Shown here: one piece after another, positions 30,202-40,951 of the stretch
Layout: the number at the start of each line of letters is the position of its first letter
How positions within the stretch are numbered: position 1 is the first letter of the stretch
Origin: Flectonema sp. DT1601
Taxonomy: Eukaryota > Euglenozoa > Diplonemea > Diplonemida > Diplonemidae
Length of the DNA: 64,000 nt
Assembly (NCBI GenBank): GCA_964019425.1
Contig: OZ025821.1
Coordinates: forward strand, 511,001 to 575,000
Direction of reading: 5' to 3'
Notes under the pieces: model-generated
Database searches by the model: none
Seen by the model: the letters and a program-made list of their open reading frames with translations, nothing else
Told to the model about the DNA's origin: nothing
Program-made: the position numbers and the translations under genes

Positions 30202-32502
30202 CTACACAAACACTCTTATAACACCCGCAGACTCGATGGACTCTTTTAAAAGTTGCATCTGAATTTGAGTGTCAGTAGAAGACTCCAATATCATTGCCAG
30301 GGTGAAGGCACCACCGGATTTCTTGTAAGTAGTCATCGTGCTGAAAATTATGTCATTTTGAGCAACAAGGGCATCGAGTTCGTACATCCATTCGCTTCCT
30401 TGATTTGATAAATTAACAACAGAGTAGACCTCGACTAGATAGTCCTCTGTGAAAACAGTTCCTGAACAAGAAGCATACGCTCCTAATGAAATTACATCTA
30501 CTGGAAGCAGACCATGATTAGAACCCAATTCCCTAAGGTCAGTCAGCACTGGGAGGTTACGACATATAGAGACTCTACTCAAAGCTGTAGTTATATCCAT
30601 GTGAGGTCCAATCAAAACCGGTGATCTTAGTTTGGTCCCTCCCATGGTACCACATTGACCGAGTTTTTTAGTAATTGCATGGTTAATTTTAAAAGTATCA
30701 GTGTCTGTACCAATTTTAAAAGCCGTTGCGATAGCATGAGTCGCGGCCATTGCTCTATTCATACTGAAATTCCAAGCAGACAAAATGACATCTCCTGCTA
30801 ATAATAATATAGATCCTCTGGTAGATTGAACTGATATCTGAATGGTGTCTACGAGATCTTTGTAGCTGTGTTCACTATTTCTATGTAACTTTAACTGTTT
30901 GACTACTTGATTGCCTTCTTGGATTGAAGAAATAGTAGTACGGAGTACAGCAACATCCCTCACTGTTGTTTTATTTAATTCTTGCATCAAACATATCGGA
31001 CTGAGAATTTCTTTACTTGGGTCACTTGGAGATCTGCTTGAATTCCTTGATGGCTGTGATTTTGATTCTTGAGTAGTTTCAGAGTCGTTTTCGGTATTCC
31101 TGTGAAGAAGCGACTCGGGTAAGTAACTTCTATAGAGTAATAGCGATCCAATTATTGTTTGAAAACTCTGTTGGATGTTTGTTGGGTGTTGAATATGCAT
31201 TAGGTAATCAAGGTGTTCTAACTCCATTCTCGCAATCTGAGCAGCCATGTCCTCAGCAATCCTCGATGTGGAATATAGTTTTCGGTATTGACGCATTTTT
31301 GAAGTTTGTTTCCAAATAACTGCCGCAGCAATAATAATTAAAGTACCTCCACCAACCACTGCTCCAATAACGATCGCCATGTAGCTGTTGACGACTGTTT
31401 TAACTTCACATGCGATACCTGAATAGTCAGTTGCGCATTCACAATTTCCTAATTTGCATAACCCATGACCATTACATCTACTTGGGCATACTGTTGGGTC
31501 ATAAACCCAGATCTTATCAGAGCGAAAGCCTTTTCCAACAAGCGCACCGAGCATTATGATTTTATCTCTGTATTGGGTAACTCTGATGTCGTTGGATAAA
31601 GGTGGCCATACAGATCCTTGAGAAATAGTTGTCCAGTTTCCTCCTTCAGTAGTGTTAACGATCGCAATGCCGTTGTTGGATGCCATGCCTCCTCTGCCGC
31701 CAGGATCACCCATAACTCCTATGATGTCGCCGAGTCTAAATCCTTGTAAGTCTTCACCAGGTATTCCTGGGAGAGGAACCCATCCTAAATTATTGTAACC
31801 AACCGAAATGTCAAGCATCCCTGTCTTGTTTGGAAGGTAACCCGTAGCAGTTGAACCCCCCACCAGATACACTTTAGTATTATCCGAAGGAATAAGAACA
31901 GGATCCTCGACGTATGTTAAAACAGTTTTTGGTGATATTCGAGTCCAATTATTAGCAGTTTTCGAGTAAATTAAATAATCTCCAGACTTTCCATCCTTTG
32001 ATCCGACCACTACTAAATATCCAGGCAATGAAGCAACAGCATAGTCGTTGTCTTCAATGTCCTCGTTGATATAATGAGGTAAATCGTGAGCAAGCTGAGT
32101 CCAAGTATTGTCCTTTGTACTAAACTTCCACGGTGTTAAATCAGGAGTATCCTTGCCACCTAAAAGATATAGGTGTTTATCATCGTCATCAGCCAACAAG
32201 AAATGTTTTTTTCGAATTCCTGGAGTTGGGGATCCAACCGGAAGTACAATAGGTTTAGAAGTCATCGTCGATAAATCTAATTCAAAAAAATCACCCGTCG
32301 TGTCAGTTAAGTTAAATCCACCATAGAAATACATCTTTGATTCCAGTACGCATATCCCAGCTTGTGGATGAATACTGAAAGTATCGGATATGACAGAATG
32401 AGGTATTGACATCCACTGTTCTCGTTGGGAACTCGTAAGCTCTTCAAACTTATCAGCCATGACCAGGGTTGCCAACAGTACGAGAGATGGTATGAACCAC
32501 AT
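30202..32502 (-). CDS. Kelch-EGF-TM receptor with cyclase-like cytosolic domain
   Basis: 766 residues. Signal peptide (MWFIPSLVLLATLVMA), then Kelch-type beta-propeller blades (SKMYFYGGFNLTDTTGDFFE, KHLYLLGGKD, TKVYLVGGS, DKIIMLGALVG; about 40-340), an EGF-like module (CPSRCNGHGLCKLGNCEC), one transmembrane helix (MAIVIGAVVGGGTLIIIAAA, about 374-396) and a cytosolic region. Residues about 525-720 follow the class III nucleotide cyclase pattern: RDVAVLRTTISSI for strand 1, a helix, SILLLAGDVILSAWN for the GD hairpin, HAIATAF, and SPVLIGPHMDITTALSRVS for the VIGD..N...R segment. The first metal Asp and the transition-state Asn are not visible, so it is probably a pseudo-cyclase regulating or sensing rather than making cAMP/cGMP. 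Architecture parallels kinetoplastid receptor cyclases in topology but with a Kelch-EGF ectodomain. Acceptor at 32522/32523. Confidence 0.78.
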   Translation of the reverse strand: MWFIPSLVLLATLVMADKFEELTSSQREQWMSIPHSVISDTFSIHPQAGICVLESKMYFYGGFNLTDTTGDFFELDLSTMTSKPIVLPVGSPTPGIRKKHFLLADDDDKHLYLLGGKDTPDLTPWKFSTKDNTWTQLAHDLPHYINEDIEDNDYAVASLPGYLVVVGSKDGKSGDYLIYSKTANNWTRISPKTVLTYVEDPVLIPSDNTKVYLVGGSTATGYLPNKTGMLDISVGYNNLGWVPLPGIPGEDLQGFRLGDIIGVMGDPGGRGGMASNNGIAIVNTTEGGNWTTISQGSVWPPLSNDIRVTQYRDKIIMLGALVGKGFRSDKIWVYDPTVCPSRCNGHGLCKLGNCECATDYSGIACEVKTVVNSYMAIVIGAVVGGGTLIIIAAAVIWKQTSKMRQYRKLYSTSRIAEDMAAQIARMELEHLDYLMHIQHPTNIQQSFQTIIGSLLLYRSYLPESLLHRNTENDSETTQESKSQPSRNSSRSPSDPSKEILSPICLMQELNKTTVRDVAVLRTTISSIQEGNQVVKQLKLHRNSEHSYKDLVDTIQISVQSTRGSILLLAGDVILSAWNFSMNRAMAATHAIATAFKIGTDTDTFKINHAITKKLGQCGTMGGTKLRSPVLIGPHMDITTALSRVSICRNLPVLTDLRELGSNHGLLPVDVISLGAYASCSGTVFTEDYLVEVYSVVNLSNQGSEWMYELDALVAQNDIIFSTMTTYKKSGGAFTLAMILESSTDTQIQMQLLKESIESAGVIRVFV

Positions 32503-33234
32503 TGTTGTTTTTTTTATATTACTTTTTGAAAATGTTTAAAAATTCGTAACTATTCTCTCATCATTAGTTATGATTATAGATTGTTGTTTGTTGTTGTTGG
32601 GGAGAAGAACGATAATTTTATTTTTTCAGGTGCATCACAAGGACAAAAAAAAAAAAAAAAATGAAAAAAAAATAAAAAAAAGAAGAAAGGACACTTTCAA
32701 TAAAAAATAACAAAAAAAAAGAAGAAGAAGGACCGGATGGTACTACCTACTACTAATTCTCAAGATATATATGTCAGCTCTTGTTTTTTTTTTTTTTTTT
32801 TTTTTTTGCCGCTCGAAAAAAAAATATATCGAAAGATACACAAAGAAAAGCAACAAAAAAAATAAAACATAAGGCAGGCCTTTGGAAACAAAACACACAA
32901 AAAAAAAACGTGCTTCCGAACCCCCCCCACACGCAAGAACTAATAATTAAAGAAAACCTCTGGCTATTATTTATCATGTATTTTAGTACACATTTTTTTT
33001 TTCTTATTTAAATATCGCAGTAGCTACTTTTTCTTTTTTTTTTTAAATTTGCCGTTGCCGACCTCACTGTCGGTGTTGTCACTTTTTATGAGATGAATAA
33101 ATAAAAATCTTTGCTAAGCTGCGTTTGTCAACTGCAGCAGTTTGACCACTACATCGGAAAAGCGTCGCCCCCGCCCCACCCCCTTCCCAATACAAGAACC
33201 ATTTTTAAAAAAGGTTACGGTTTTTTTAAAGAAA

Positions 33235-33267
<33 letters not shown>

Positions 33268-33616
33268 CGGAAACCCCTACCAAGGCCCATAACGCGTTGA
33301 TCAGTAATGATTTAAATGAATTATTATTATTATTATTATTTTTTTTTTTTTTCGTGTGTGTAAACACCTTATTTTCTAAGGCTATAATATACAAGTGAGG
33401 TCTTCCAAAGAGCACACCGTTTTGAGAAAAATTAAATTATGACAACAGTTTCCAACATCAGACAAGCCTTCCAAAGGTCTTGTTTGATTTCTGAAGTCAA
33501 ATCGTCAGAGTATTAATTAATTACTGTGGTAAGCCTTCCACAGGTCATACCGCAGAACTCTGAGCATCACCATTCAAGAATGAATGCACAATAAATAAAC
33601 TAAATTCATCCAGATA
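32503..33616. other. Intergenic with repeated small hairpins at its 5' (gene-3') end
   Basis: T/A runs (32650, 32785, 33240, 33340), an ATT microsatellite (33318-33340) and, at 33399-33551, three copies of a CTTCCA(A/C)AG motif, two of which form stem-loops. No gene. Confidence 0.6.
33399..33551. repeat. Triplicated CCTTCCA hairpin motif
   Basis: Hairpins at 33462-33483 (ACAAGCCTT pairs with AAGG-CTTGT) and 33528-33551 (GGTA-GCCT pairs with AGG-C-TACC), plus an unpaired relative at 33399-33418. They lie just beyond the stop codon of the TPR/HAT-type gene, so they could be in its 3' UTR. Confidence 0.5.
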
Positions 33617-36313
33617 CTACGGAGCTACTGGCTCACATCCAAAAATCATCCGCCTTCGCGTTATCTGAGGAAATTTATTCAGATCTCTATGAAGATGAGC
33701 AAGTGAAGGCAGCGCGTTTACGAACAGCCAGGGGGGTAAGTGCGCCACATACGGTGCCGGGTTTTCTGACTCTTCCGTACACAGAAAAGGAGAATATATA
33801 TCAGAAAACATACTCATTTCTATTCTCACTTTCTCATATGCAACATGAAGAACTTCTTGACATGTCATTAAAGGCGATTGCTTACAATATTGCCAAAGTG
33901 GTCCGTAGTTCGGTTCCGCCGTAGCGACATTTCTGTATAAATTTTTCAACCACGGTACTGGACTGGCTACACCGTATTTTAGTAATCCGAGTTTCATCAT
34001 TTCAACAAATGAGTCTCCGTACTGAGGAGTGTATTTCATGGCATTTTTTAAATATGTTTCTGCTTTATCGAGATCGAATAACTCACTCTGGAGGGGGTCC
34101 ATATGTATTCTCGCTCCTTCACACCAAACTTCTCCTGCTTTTCGTACGTATTGTTGAGCTTCTGCGTATTTTTTAAGAGCTTTGGTGTTGGTCCCATTCT
34201 CCTTTCCTGATTCATTGCAGAGCTGAATCCATAAAGCCCAAAGTCTACCAACAGAGTTGTATTTTTCTATTTGTATCGACTGTTGAAGGATGACTTCAGC
34301 TGCTTCAATTCCGGCGCCGGATCGAAGCTCCATGAGAGCGAATTCCAGACATGCTCTCCAATCTGTTTGCTGTGCCTCAGCAAGTGTGATTCGAACATTG
34401 TCAGTATCGTTAACGTACTCATAGTATCGAGCAAGCTCTAGTCTAGTAACAGATATGGTTCTTGACCTCGCTTCTTGCTGACGGTAAGCGGCAGCTAGAG
34501 CATAAAATGCCACACGTAAACCACTTTTATGTGGAAACGAAAGTTCCATTCTGGCACCACCAATTAGAACTTTGTATTGTAAGTTTGGAGGACATTCTGT
34601 AAAAGATGCGCTGAACCATGTTCGTGCATCCTCGTAGTGTCCAGTTCGTTCTGCTGCTTGTGCAGCCTCGTAACATAATTTCCAAATTAATTCATGACAC
34701 AGATGCTGTCTACATTCAGTAACAAACTCCAGTAAGCTCCCTAAGGATATATTGCTGTGTGGGTCGGGAGTGTCGACGAGGTTTCCCAATTGTTTTTTCA
34801 GTGATTTCTTAGCTCTTTTTCTGTGTTTTCCACTTTTCATTTCGACTGGCTGAGGAGTAGGTACCACAGCAGGAGACTGGTTGATTTGATTAATTGATAG
34901 TCCTGAGTCTGCCCAAGCTTTCTTTTCAAGCACTCGAACACCAGCAAATGCCAAAGGTCCGAATTTTGGATTAACCTGAAGCCCTCGTTTTATTATCGCA
35001 AAGGCTTCTGCGTAATCGTGAATTCTCTCTTGTTGTTTTGCAGCTTCAATAAAGACGGAGCCTTGTCTAGGTACTTGAGTCATTAGGTAGTCAATTACTG
35101 TTTTTGATGATTTGTAATTCCCTTGACGCTCTTCATAAAGAGCACCTTCAAGAAGTACTTTCCAACATTTGTCAATAGGAACGTTTTGAATCACATCTCC
35201 AAGTAGATATCGAGCAAGTTTAAGACATCTTTTGTTACTTTTAGCTGAAGTTCCGAAATCTTCAATGTGTCGTAAGGCTTTTATTGTTAGCATGCACATC
35301 TCTGTATTGTTGCAATACTTTAATCCGTGTCTTATTAGGCATAAAGCTAGTTTCACATTTTGTTGTTCAGATTCCAACTTAGACAACTCACACCAACCTT
35401 GAGATTGGGTGGGTGCAAGTCCAATTGCTGCGCAGAGCCAACCTCTAGCTTCGGTTACTTTTTCCTTCTTGCAGATATCGGCTAATTCGAGACAGAATTT
35501 CCACCAAGTACTTTCACAGCAGTGTGGCATGTTGTCAGTTGAATATTCTTTACGGCTTTGTCTGTCCAGTTCTTTCATTCTTTTTAAACATTCCTTTGCA
35601 TGAGATAGTTTCTTTGGATCTGATGAGGATTGGTAGTCACCATTAGAAACTTGTCTTTCGATAAAATCAGGAAGTTCAAATGGAGGAGAATCAGCTGAGA
35701 GGTCCTCGACTGTTCTATCTGTTGTCTTTTCAGGACTCCTGGAATCTTGAACGTGAAAATAAAAATCAGAAATAATTGGTGTTGGTGTTCTTCTATTACT
35801 ATCAGCACAGCTAACTTGTTCACTTGATGAGTCTTCTATTGGAAGACTCCCCGGTCTTGGTAATTCCGCTTGACCAAAGCTACCGGTATCAGGTACACCT
35901 GCTAGGCTGTTATTTTGAATCCCAACACTAGCAGGAGTAGGAGGTTTATAAAGTAATCCATTATGCTTGCTAAACAACTCTTCTCCATTGTGATGAGGAT
36001 ATGGATTGTGTGTGTATGAACTAGCTGCTGAGTTTGTTTCCCTGTGGGGAGTGCATCCTCTCTTGTTCGGATCATCAACGAAGCTCCACAGATTTAAATC
36101 ACAATCAGGAGAACTATTTCTTACACCTTGAGGAGTGCATATTCGACCTTCTTTATATAAATTAGCAATATCCCTTGGGACAATTGGACAAAACGGACTA
36201 TCTTCCGTTTCTCTTATTTCCTGTAGTTGTGTTATCTTTCTCGTGGGTCCTGCAGGTATGCGAGTTGTCGGATTCAAAGCCATCATCACTTCCCCCCTTC
36301 CACCTCCTCCCAT
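33617..36313 (-). CDS. Helical-repeat (TPR/HAT type) protein
   Basis: 898 residues. The first 230 residues are low complexity (Pro/Ser/Thr). From about 235 to the end is a solenoid of paired helices with W/A/G/A spacing like HAT or TPR repeats: STWWKFCLELADICKKEK, ARGWLCAAIGLAPTQSQGW, VFIEAAKQQERIHDYAEA, GHYEDARTWFSASFTECPP, ARYYEYVNDTDNVRITLAEA, AETYLKNAMKYTPQYGDSFV, EPNYGPLWQYCKQ. HAT repeats are typical of RNA-processing factors (PRP6, PRP39, CstF77), so a role in RNP assembly is plausible but not shown. Start is the ATG at 36313, since an extension to 36325 begins with GTG; an acceptor TATTATTTCCATCTCAG lies at 36349/36350. Confidence 0.7.
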   Translation of the reverse strand: MGGGGRGEVMMALNPTTRIPAGPTRKITQLQEIRETEDSPFCPIVPRDIANLYKEGRICTPQGVRNSSPDCDLNLWSFVDDPNKRGCTPHRETNSAASSYTHNPYPHHNGEELFSKHNGLLYKPPTPASVGIQNNSLAGVPDTGSFGQAELPRPGSLPIEDSSSEQVSCADSNRRTPTPIISDFYFHVQDSRSPEKTTDRTVEDLSADSPPFELPDFIERQVSNGDYQSSSDPKKLSHAKECLKRMKELDRQSRKEYSTDNMPHCCESTWWKFCLELADICKKEKVTEARGWLCAAIGLAPTQSQGWCELSKLESEQQNVKLALCLIRHGLKYCNNTEMCMLTIKALRHIEDFGTSAKSNKRCLKLARYLLGDVIQNVPIDKCWKVLLEGALYEERQGNYKSSKTVIDYLMTQVPRQGSVFIEAAKQQERIHDYAEAFAIIKRGLQVNPKFGPLAFAGVRVLEKKAWADSGLSINQINQSPAVVPTPQPVEMKSGKHRKRAKKSLKKQLGNLVDTPDPHSNISLGSLLEFVTECRQHLCHELIWKLCYEAAQAAERTGHYEDARTWFSASFTECPPNLQYKVLIGGARMELSFPHKSGLRVAFYALAAAYRQQEARSRTISVTRLELARYYEYVNDTDNVRITLAEAQQTDWRACLEFALMELRSGAGIEAAEVILQQSIQIEKYNSVGRLWALWIQLCNESGKENGTNTKALKKYAEAQQYVRKAGEVWCEGARIHMDPLQSELFDLDKAETYLKNAMKYTPQYGDSFVEMMKLGLLKYGVASPVPWLKNLYRNVATAEPNYGPLWQYCKQSPLMTCQEVLHVAYEKVRIEMSMFSDIYSPFLCTEESENPAPYVAHLPPWLFVNALPSLAHLHRDLNKFPQITRRRMIFGCEPVAP

Positions 36314-36665
36314 TCTATGAGTCACCGCTAGTCTATCTAATGTTTGTTCTGAGATGGAAATAATAATACGCGAATGTAGTTTATAAGTAATAAATACTTT
36401 AAGTTAGCTAAAAGAAATCATTATTTTCTAACATTTTGTTTGTTTGGAGTAATCTGTGAATATCAGTCCTTCTTGTTATCGTAAGTTGTTCGCCATTTTT
36501 TTTTTTTTTCTTTGAATTATCATGTTAAAAAAATATAATATAAAAAAAATAATAAATAAATAACCAACCAACCAACACATTGTGTTGTAGAATCCAGTAT
36601 AACCATAACAAAAAATAATTACGAATATTTTTTTTTTTTTTTACTCTTTTTTTCAGGATGAAAAA
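36314..36665. other. Intergenic, TPR/HAT-type gene to PX gene
   Basis: Leader and acceptor of the TPR/HAT-type gene, then AT-rich spacer with T runs near 36500 and 36630. Nothing else seen. Confidence 0.6.
36349..36350 (-). promoter_or_regulatory. Candidate trans-splice acceptor, TPR/HAT-type gene
   Basis: TATTATTTCCATCTCAG on the minus strand, 36 bases upstream of the ATG at 36313. Confidence 0.5.
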
Positions 36666-37613
36666 CTAATGAGCAATTGGAATTCCTCTCATTCGAGAGA
36701 CAGGTTTATCACCGTCACTGATAGTAATAATTGAATTATTGCTGACTTGAGAATCTCTTGTCTTGACCTGCTCTTCGAATATTTCTGCTAAGGTAGCAAT
36801 GTCTTCATCAAAGTCAATACATTCGCTTAGTTTTTTATAGTTTTCAGGGTCTTGTACGAGTGGAGCAAGCATGCGACACATACCCAGACGATTCTCTCCA
36901 AAGAATACCTCTTGAACAATTGTTTTTGCCTGTAGAATATTGATGTAGGTACTTTTACCTTCAGATCGGAGTTTAGATAGGGTTGATGACACGATGCTGA
37001 GGCGTTCATCGTCATTGCATAAATCTGTTTTTGATATGTCAGCCACGACGCTATTAAGTTCCATTCCATTCATCATCGGCAACACCAACGGCCGACGAGC
37101 TGTTGTTTCTCTGTTTCTAGTTTTTGAGATGAATGCGACCCCGTCACCTTCTATGACCGGGTTTTGGGGTTTCGATATTATTGCGTATCTCGCAAATTCT
37201 AAAAAGTCAAACAATATGTCATTTATCCCGAGTATATCTCCTGGTCCAGATAATTTTTCATCAGTCATTGTAAACCAAACGTGGCATTGATCGATGACCT
37301 CCCTAAGGTACATTTGTAATTTTAATGTTCGTTTTGCGACGTACTTCTTAGCAGTTCCTCCAACAGGAATCTTTTTCTTTTTTGGTAAATTCGGTACTTG
37401 TCTGCTTCCGTAGACGTGGACACATCTTTTGTGAAAATCTTCAAATTCACTGTATCTTTTTTTGACGTTCCAGGGTTGTCCTCCACCCCATACAACTTCC
37501 AAAATGTAAACGACGTGTGATTTTGGACCGAATTCACCTCTATCACTGGCTTCCTTCTCATGAGAAACGATAGTGACATCCTCGCCTCGTAGTGGAGGCA
37601 GGTTTTCCATCAT
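36666..37613 (-). CDS. PX-domain phosphoinositide-binding protein
   Basis: 315 residues. Residues 10-140 are a PX domain: DVTIVSHEKEASDRG, VVYILEVVWGGG, the hallmark KKRYSEFEDFHKRC with its phosphate-binding Arg, the Pro-rich LPKKKKIPVGG loop, and KRTLKLQMYLREVID. PX domains bind PI3P and recruit proteins to endosomes. The remaining 170 residues are helical (SIVSSTLSKLRSEG, AKTIVQEVFFGENRLGMCRM, ATLAEIFEEQVKTRD) and resemble no specific sorting-nexin BAR or kinase domain, so membership of the SNX family is not claimed. Preceded by TTTTTTTATCTCAG-like acceptors at 37631-37636. Role in endosomal trafficking is family-based inference. Confidence 0.85.
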   Translation of the reverse strand: MMENLPPLRGEDVTIVSHEKEASDRGEFGPKSHVVYILEVVWGGGQPWNVKKRYSEFEDFHKRCVHVYGSRQVPNLPKKKKIPVGGTAKKYVAKRTLKLQMYLREVIDQCHVWFTMTDEKLSGPGDILGINDILFDFLEFARYAIISKPQNPVIEGDGVAFISKTRNRETTARRPLVLPMMNGMELNSVVADISKTDLCNDDERLSIVSSTLSKLRSEGKSTYINILQAKTIVQEVFFGENRLGMCRMLAPLVQDPENYKKLSECIDFDEDIATLAEIFEEQVKTRDSQVSNNSIITISDGDKPVSRMRGIPIAH

Positions 37614-38176
37614 AATTTATAACTAAGGAACTGACTGAGATTTTTAAAAAAATAAAAAAAATTACACCGACAGAAAGTAGGAGAAGAAACTATTCAGATT
37701 TTAAGATTTTTAACAACTGTTGTGCACCTGTCTTAATTTTGAAAAATAAAATGTAATTTTCAATTTTTTTTATTTTTTTCAATGCTTGTCAGGGTGTGAA
37801 TCGCTTTTATTTCTGTTTGTAATTACGTCTTTCCACATGGGTGGCTTTACTATTATTATTTGTTATTTTTTTTCTTTCCCCAACTTCGAAAGCAAAATAA
37901 GAAACTGCGACTAAGTTTGTTGGGTGTGTAACGGCCGCTTGTGGATCGAAGCGGTATCAAAAAGAGAATTTTAGGGGGAAAAGAGGGGAAACAAAAAAAA
38001 AACAGAAAAAAAATTTCTTTCTCCTCAGGTGTAGGAACGATGGTCCTAGAATTCGTTCTGAGCAAATCCGCCCCCGAGATATTTATTTTTTTTTTTTAAA
38101 AAACTCAGTACTCCCGATTTAGATATAAAAAAATTTTTCGCATATGCATGTCTCGCACTTTTTAAGAAAATAAAAC

Positions 38177-38210
<34 letters not shown>

Positions 38211-38793
38211 GAAAAGAGATTTTCCCTCACCAGTAAATTTTTTTTCTTCAACGGCATAAAAACGAGCAAAATAACCCAAAAAAAGGAGAGCAGGCGAACG
38301 TAAAAACACACTATCTTGAATCTCAAAGGGAAAAGGTCAAGCAGGGAACAAAGCAACAGCCAAAGAACGTAAGTACGTCATCTTTGAAAAATGCTGAGGA
38401 AGGAGCCGGGGAGTACGTCAGGACCACCACATCCCGCTAGAAGGTTAGGGATTGAGGAAAAAAAATTAAAAAAAAAAAAAAAAAAAAAAAACCATCATGT
38501 CTGTTCTTAAGGTAAATAAAACTCAGCAAGGGCTAGGGGAGTCTTCAGCTAATATAAAAAGAAAGGGTAAAAATAATTAGCCATCCGACATACATGGCTT
38601 AGAGTTAAATACCAAATATGTTGACCAACATTCCTCTTACCCCTCAGAACAAAAGAGTGTTCGGTATAACAAGTAGGCGTTCGTATTCCTTTTTTTTTTT
38701 TTTTTAAATTTCTATTCTTTTCAGAACGACAACAGTTTCTTTGGAGGACGGGGAGAGAGGGAGAATAGAAGAAAAGAATAAATTAGGCTATGC
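37614..38793. other. Intergenic, 1.2 kb, homopolymer rich
   Basis: A/T runs (37640, 38085, 38180, 38460, 38690) with short balanced patches at 38340-38460 and 38590-38680. No ORF of coding character, no RNA recognised. Confidence 0.55.
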
Positions 38794-40951
38794 TCACATG
38801 ACAGTGCATTTCTTCCCACCACGGTTTTTGTCACTTTCGATTGTACGTTGCTTTGGCTTGTCAGCCATGCAAGTCTTTGACGACACCGTCAACACGGTGT
38901 TAGATGGAACGAGAAGCTTCTCAAATAGGTATCGTCTGCGTTGAGTTTTATTGTTATTTTTTTCAAAAAAAAAAAAAAAAAAAAAAAAAAACCACACCAT
39001 TCAAAAAAACGTAAAAATATACATACCTCCCCCTCTGTAATGTGTTGGTAGTAAGAGACAAAGGCTTTATACCAGCAGCAGTCTGACCTGTGTGGTATGC
39101 TGGGGGTGCCATTTCTTGAAACATATCATCTTGTTCTTCCATTAGGTCATTCGCACAAACTGATAATGGAAGAGAATCCTGACGCACTAGCATTTGCTGT
39201 TGGGGCATTTGAGGCATTTGAATTTGATTTGACATGTTGATGTTTGTTCTCATTCGATTTGTTCTACTTCTGATTTGTGGACCTCTTTTTCTGTTACGTT
39301 TCATTAGAGGAGAGTACGATTCTTGACATTGGTAAGCCCCCGTATCGTGGACTTGTCTCAGTACGTCAGAATCGTTAAAATGATCAACTTCGTCAATACC
39401 TCCCAGAAAACTACTGTAGACGTGTGACTCTGGTAGCCACAGTTCAAAACGTAAATGGGTTATCGGCAAGTCAATAGTTGGAAGTGAAAATAACAAATCA
39501 CAAATTTCATGTTTCCCACCCGGCAATCCCACTGCCGGAGTTACAAAAATAATACTCGCTGTGAAAGCAACATTACTCCCTTTAATGAGAGGGAGTAGAG
39601 TTCTTCCTTGCTCGTCAACAGCTGGTTTAACCGTATCACCACCAACGTGTGCTGACCAGATACTATTACCTGGAGGAAGTAGGATTTTAGCAAATTGACA
39701 TTGGGTGTTCTTCAAGTTGAAAGACAAGTCGTACAGCATTTGCTCACCAGTGTGAGATATTTTAAACGTTGCCGACTCACAGAGAGCGATAATAACTTCA
39801 ACGTCGTCATGTTTTGTAGTGTCCAGACATAATTTATAGTTAGAAACCAGATAACGGTAGGCGTGTAGTATATTACTCTCCCTCGATAAGGTGTTTGGGA
39901 GTTCCGCCACGTCGACTTTAGAGATGTAGTTTATTTTATCTCCTTCGACTATTTCAACTGATGTTCGTCCTTGAATTGCGATTGCTCCTTTGTTTCTATT
40001 GACGTCAAGAGGAGTGAATGTCGGACAGCGTAAGTGACATGATGTATTTCCCAACTCCATCTCGCAATGAATAGTAAAGCCACAGATACCCTCAGTAGCA
40101 GAGTCTAATGAGAGAAGGATAATCCCATCTTCACATTCCCATGATTTTAACGTTGGACCTTCAGCAGAAAGAACCCTAACTTTGATGACATCACTTGACT
40201 CGACTGTTGAATGCCATTCAGGTCCAGCAGTGAGCGGAGCTGATCCATGTTTTCCTATCTTAATACGAAATGAAGAGACACTCCCATTAGTAATAGTATA
40301 ATTTTGCATTAATTTCGTATGACAGACACCTCCTCCTATACTGTGAAGCATGTCTTGTGCTGAGGTTACAATCATTTCTTTTATTTCTTTCTTTTCTTCA
40401 ACATCCTTCGCTTCATTATCCTTTTCGGATGGTTTTTCTATAAGAACAGCAGGTGTGGTTGGCTCATCAGGTATTTTAGTTGTCCATTTAAAAGCGATTG
40501 TTTTTGTTGGGGGTAGTCTTGCCTTGATAGTACATCCAATCTGTTCATGACACACTGATGGTGACACAGAAAGACCAACATCTTGATCTGGAACTGTAAA
40601 TTCAACAGTCGTATCAATGCATTCTGGACAAGGGATATTCGCACTTTGCTTGACTGGAGAAGCGTATGCCAACATGAGATTTAACGTCACAATGTACTCT
40701 CCTGGTTTGCTATTTAATAACGTGTGTCGACATGCTCTCATAGTTAGCTGCATTCCTCCGGTATCTTTTTCTTCAGATCCGGCTAAGCAAATTTCATGAG
40801 AAACAATTGCGATACTCTCAGGCAGTAACGGGATCATTAAATATTCCTTCTCAAACACTTCGATCGTCAACTTCATTGTAGCAGTTACACATTGTTCTGT
40901 GGCTGCTCCATTCACATCTAAACTGTGAACGATATACTGAACCTTACCCAT
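38794..40951 (-). CDS. Uncharacterised beta-rich protein ending in a CaaX box
   Basis: 688 residues from exon 1 (40951-39027) and exon 2 (38935-38794). The 91-bp intron begins GTATGT, carries a long T run, ends AACTCAACGCAG and splits an AGA Arg codon; without it the ORF would read through a Phe homopolymer. The spliced C-terminus is GGKKCTVM, a CaaX box whose terminal Met predicts farnesylation, next to a basic segment, so the protein should sit on the cytosolic face of a membrane. The body is beta-rich with no signal peptide; residues 385-500 (HAYRYLVSNYKLCLDTT, AKILLPPGNSIWSAHVGGD, TLLPLIKGSNVAFTASIIFV) recall large beta domains seen in some bacterial and protist proteins. A Gln/Met-rich linker (MPQMPQQQMLVRQ) precedes the lipidation tail. 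Function unknown. Confidence 0.78.
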
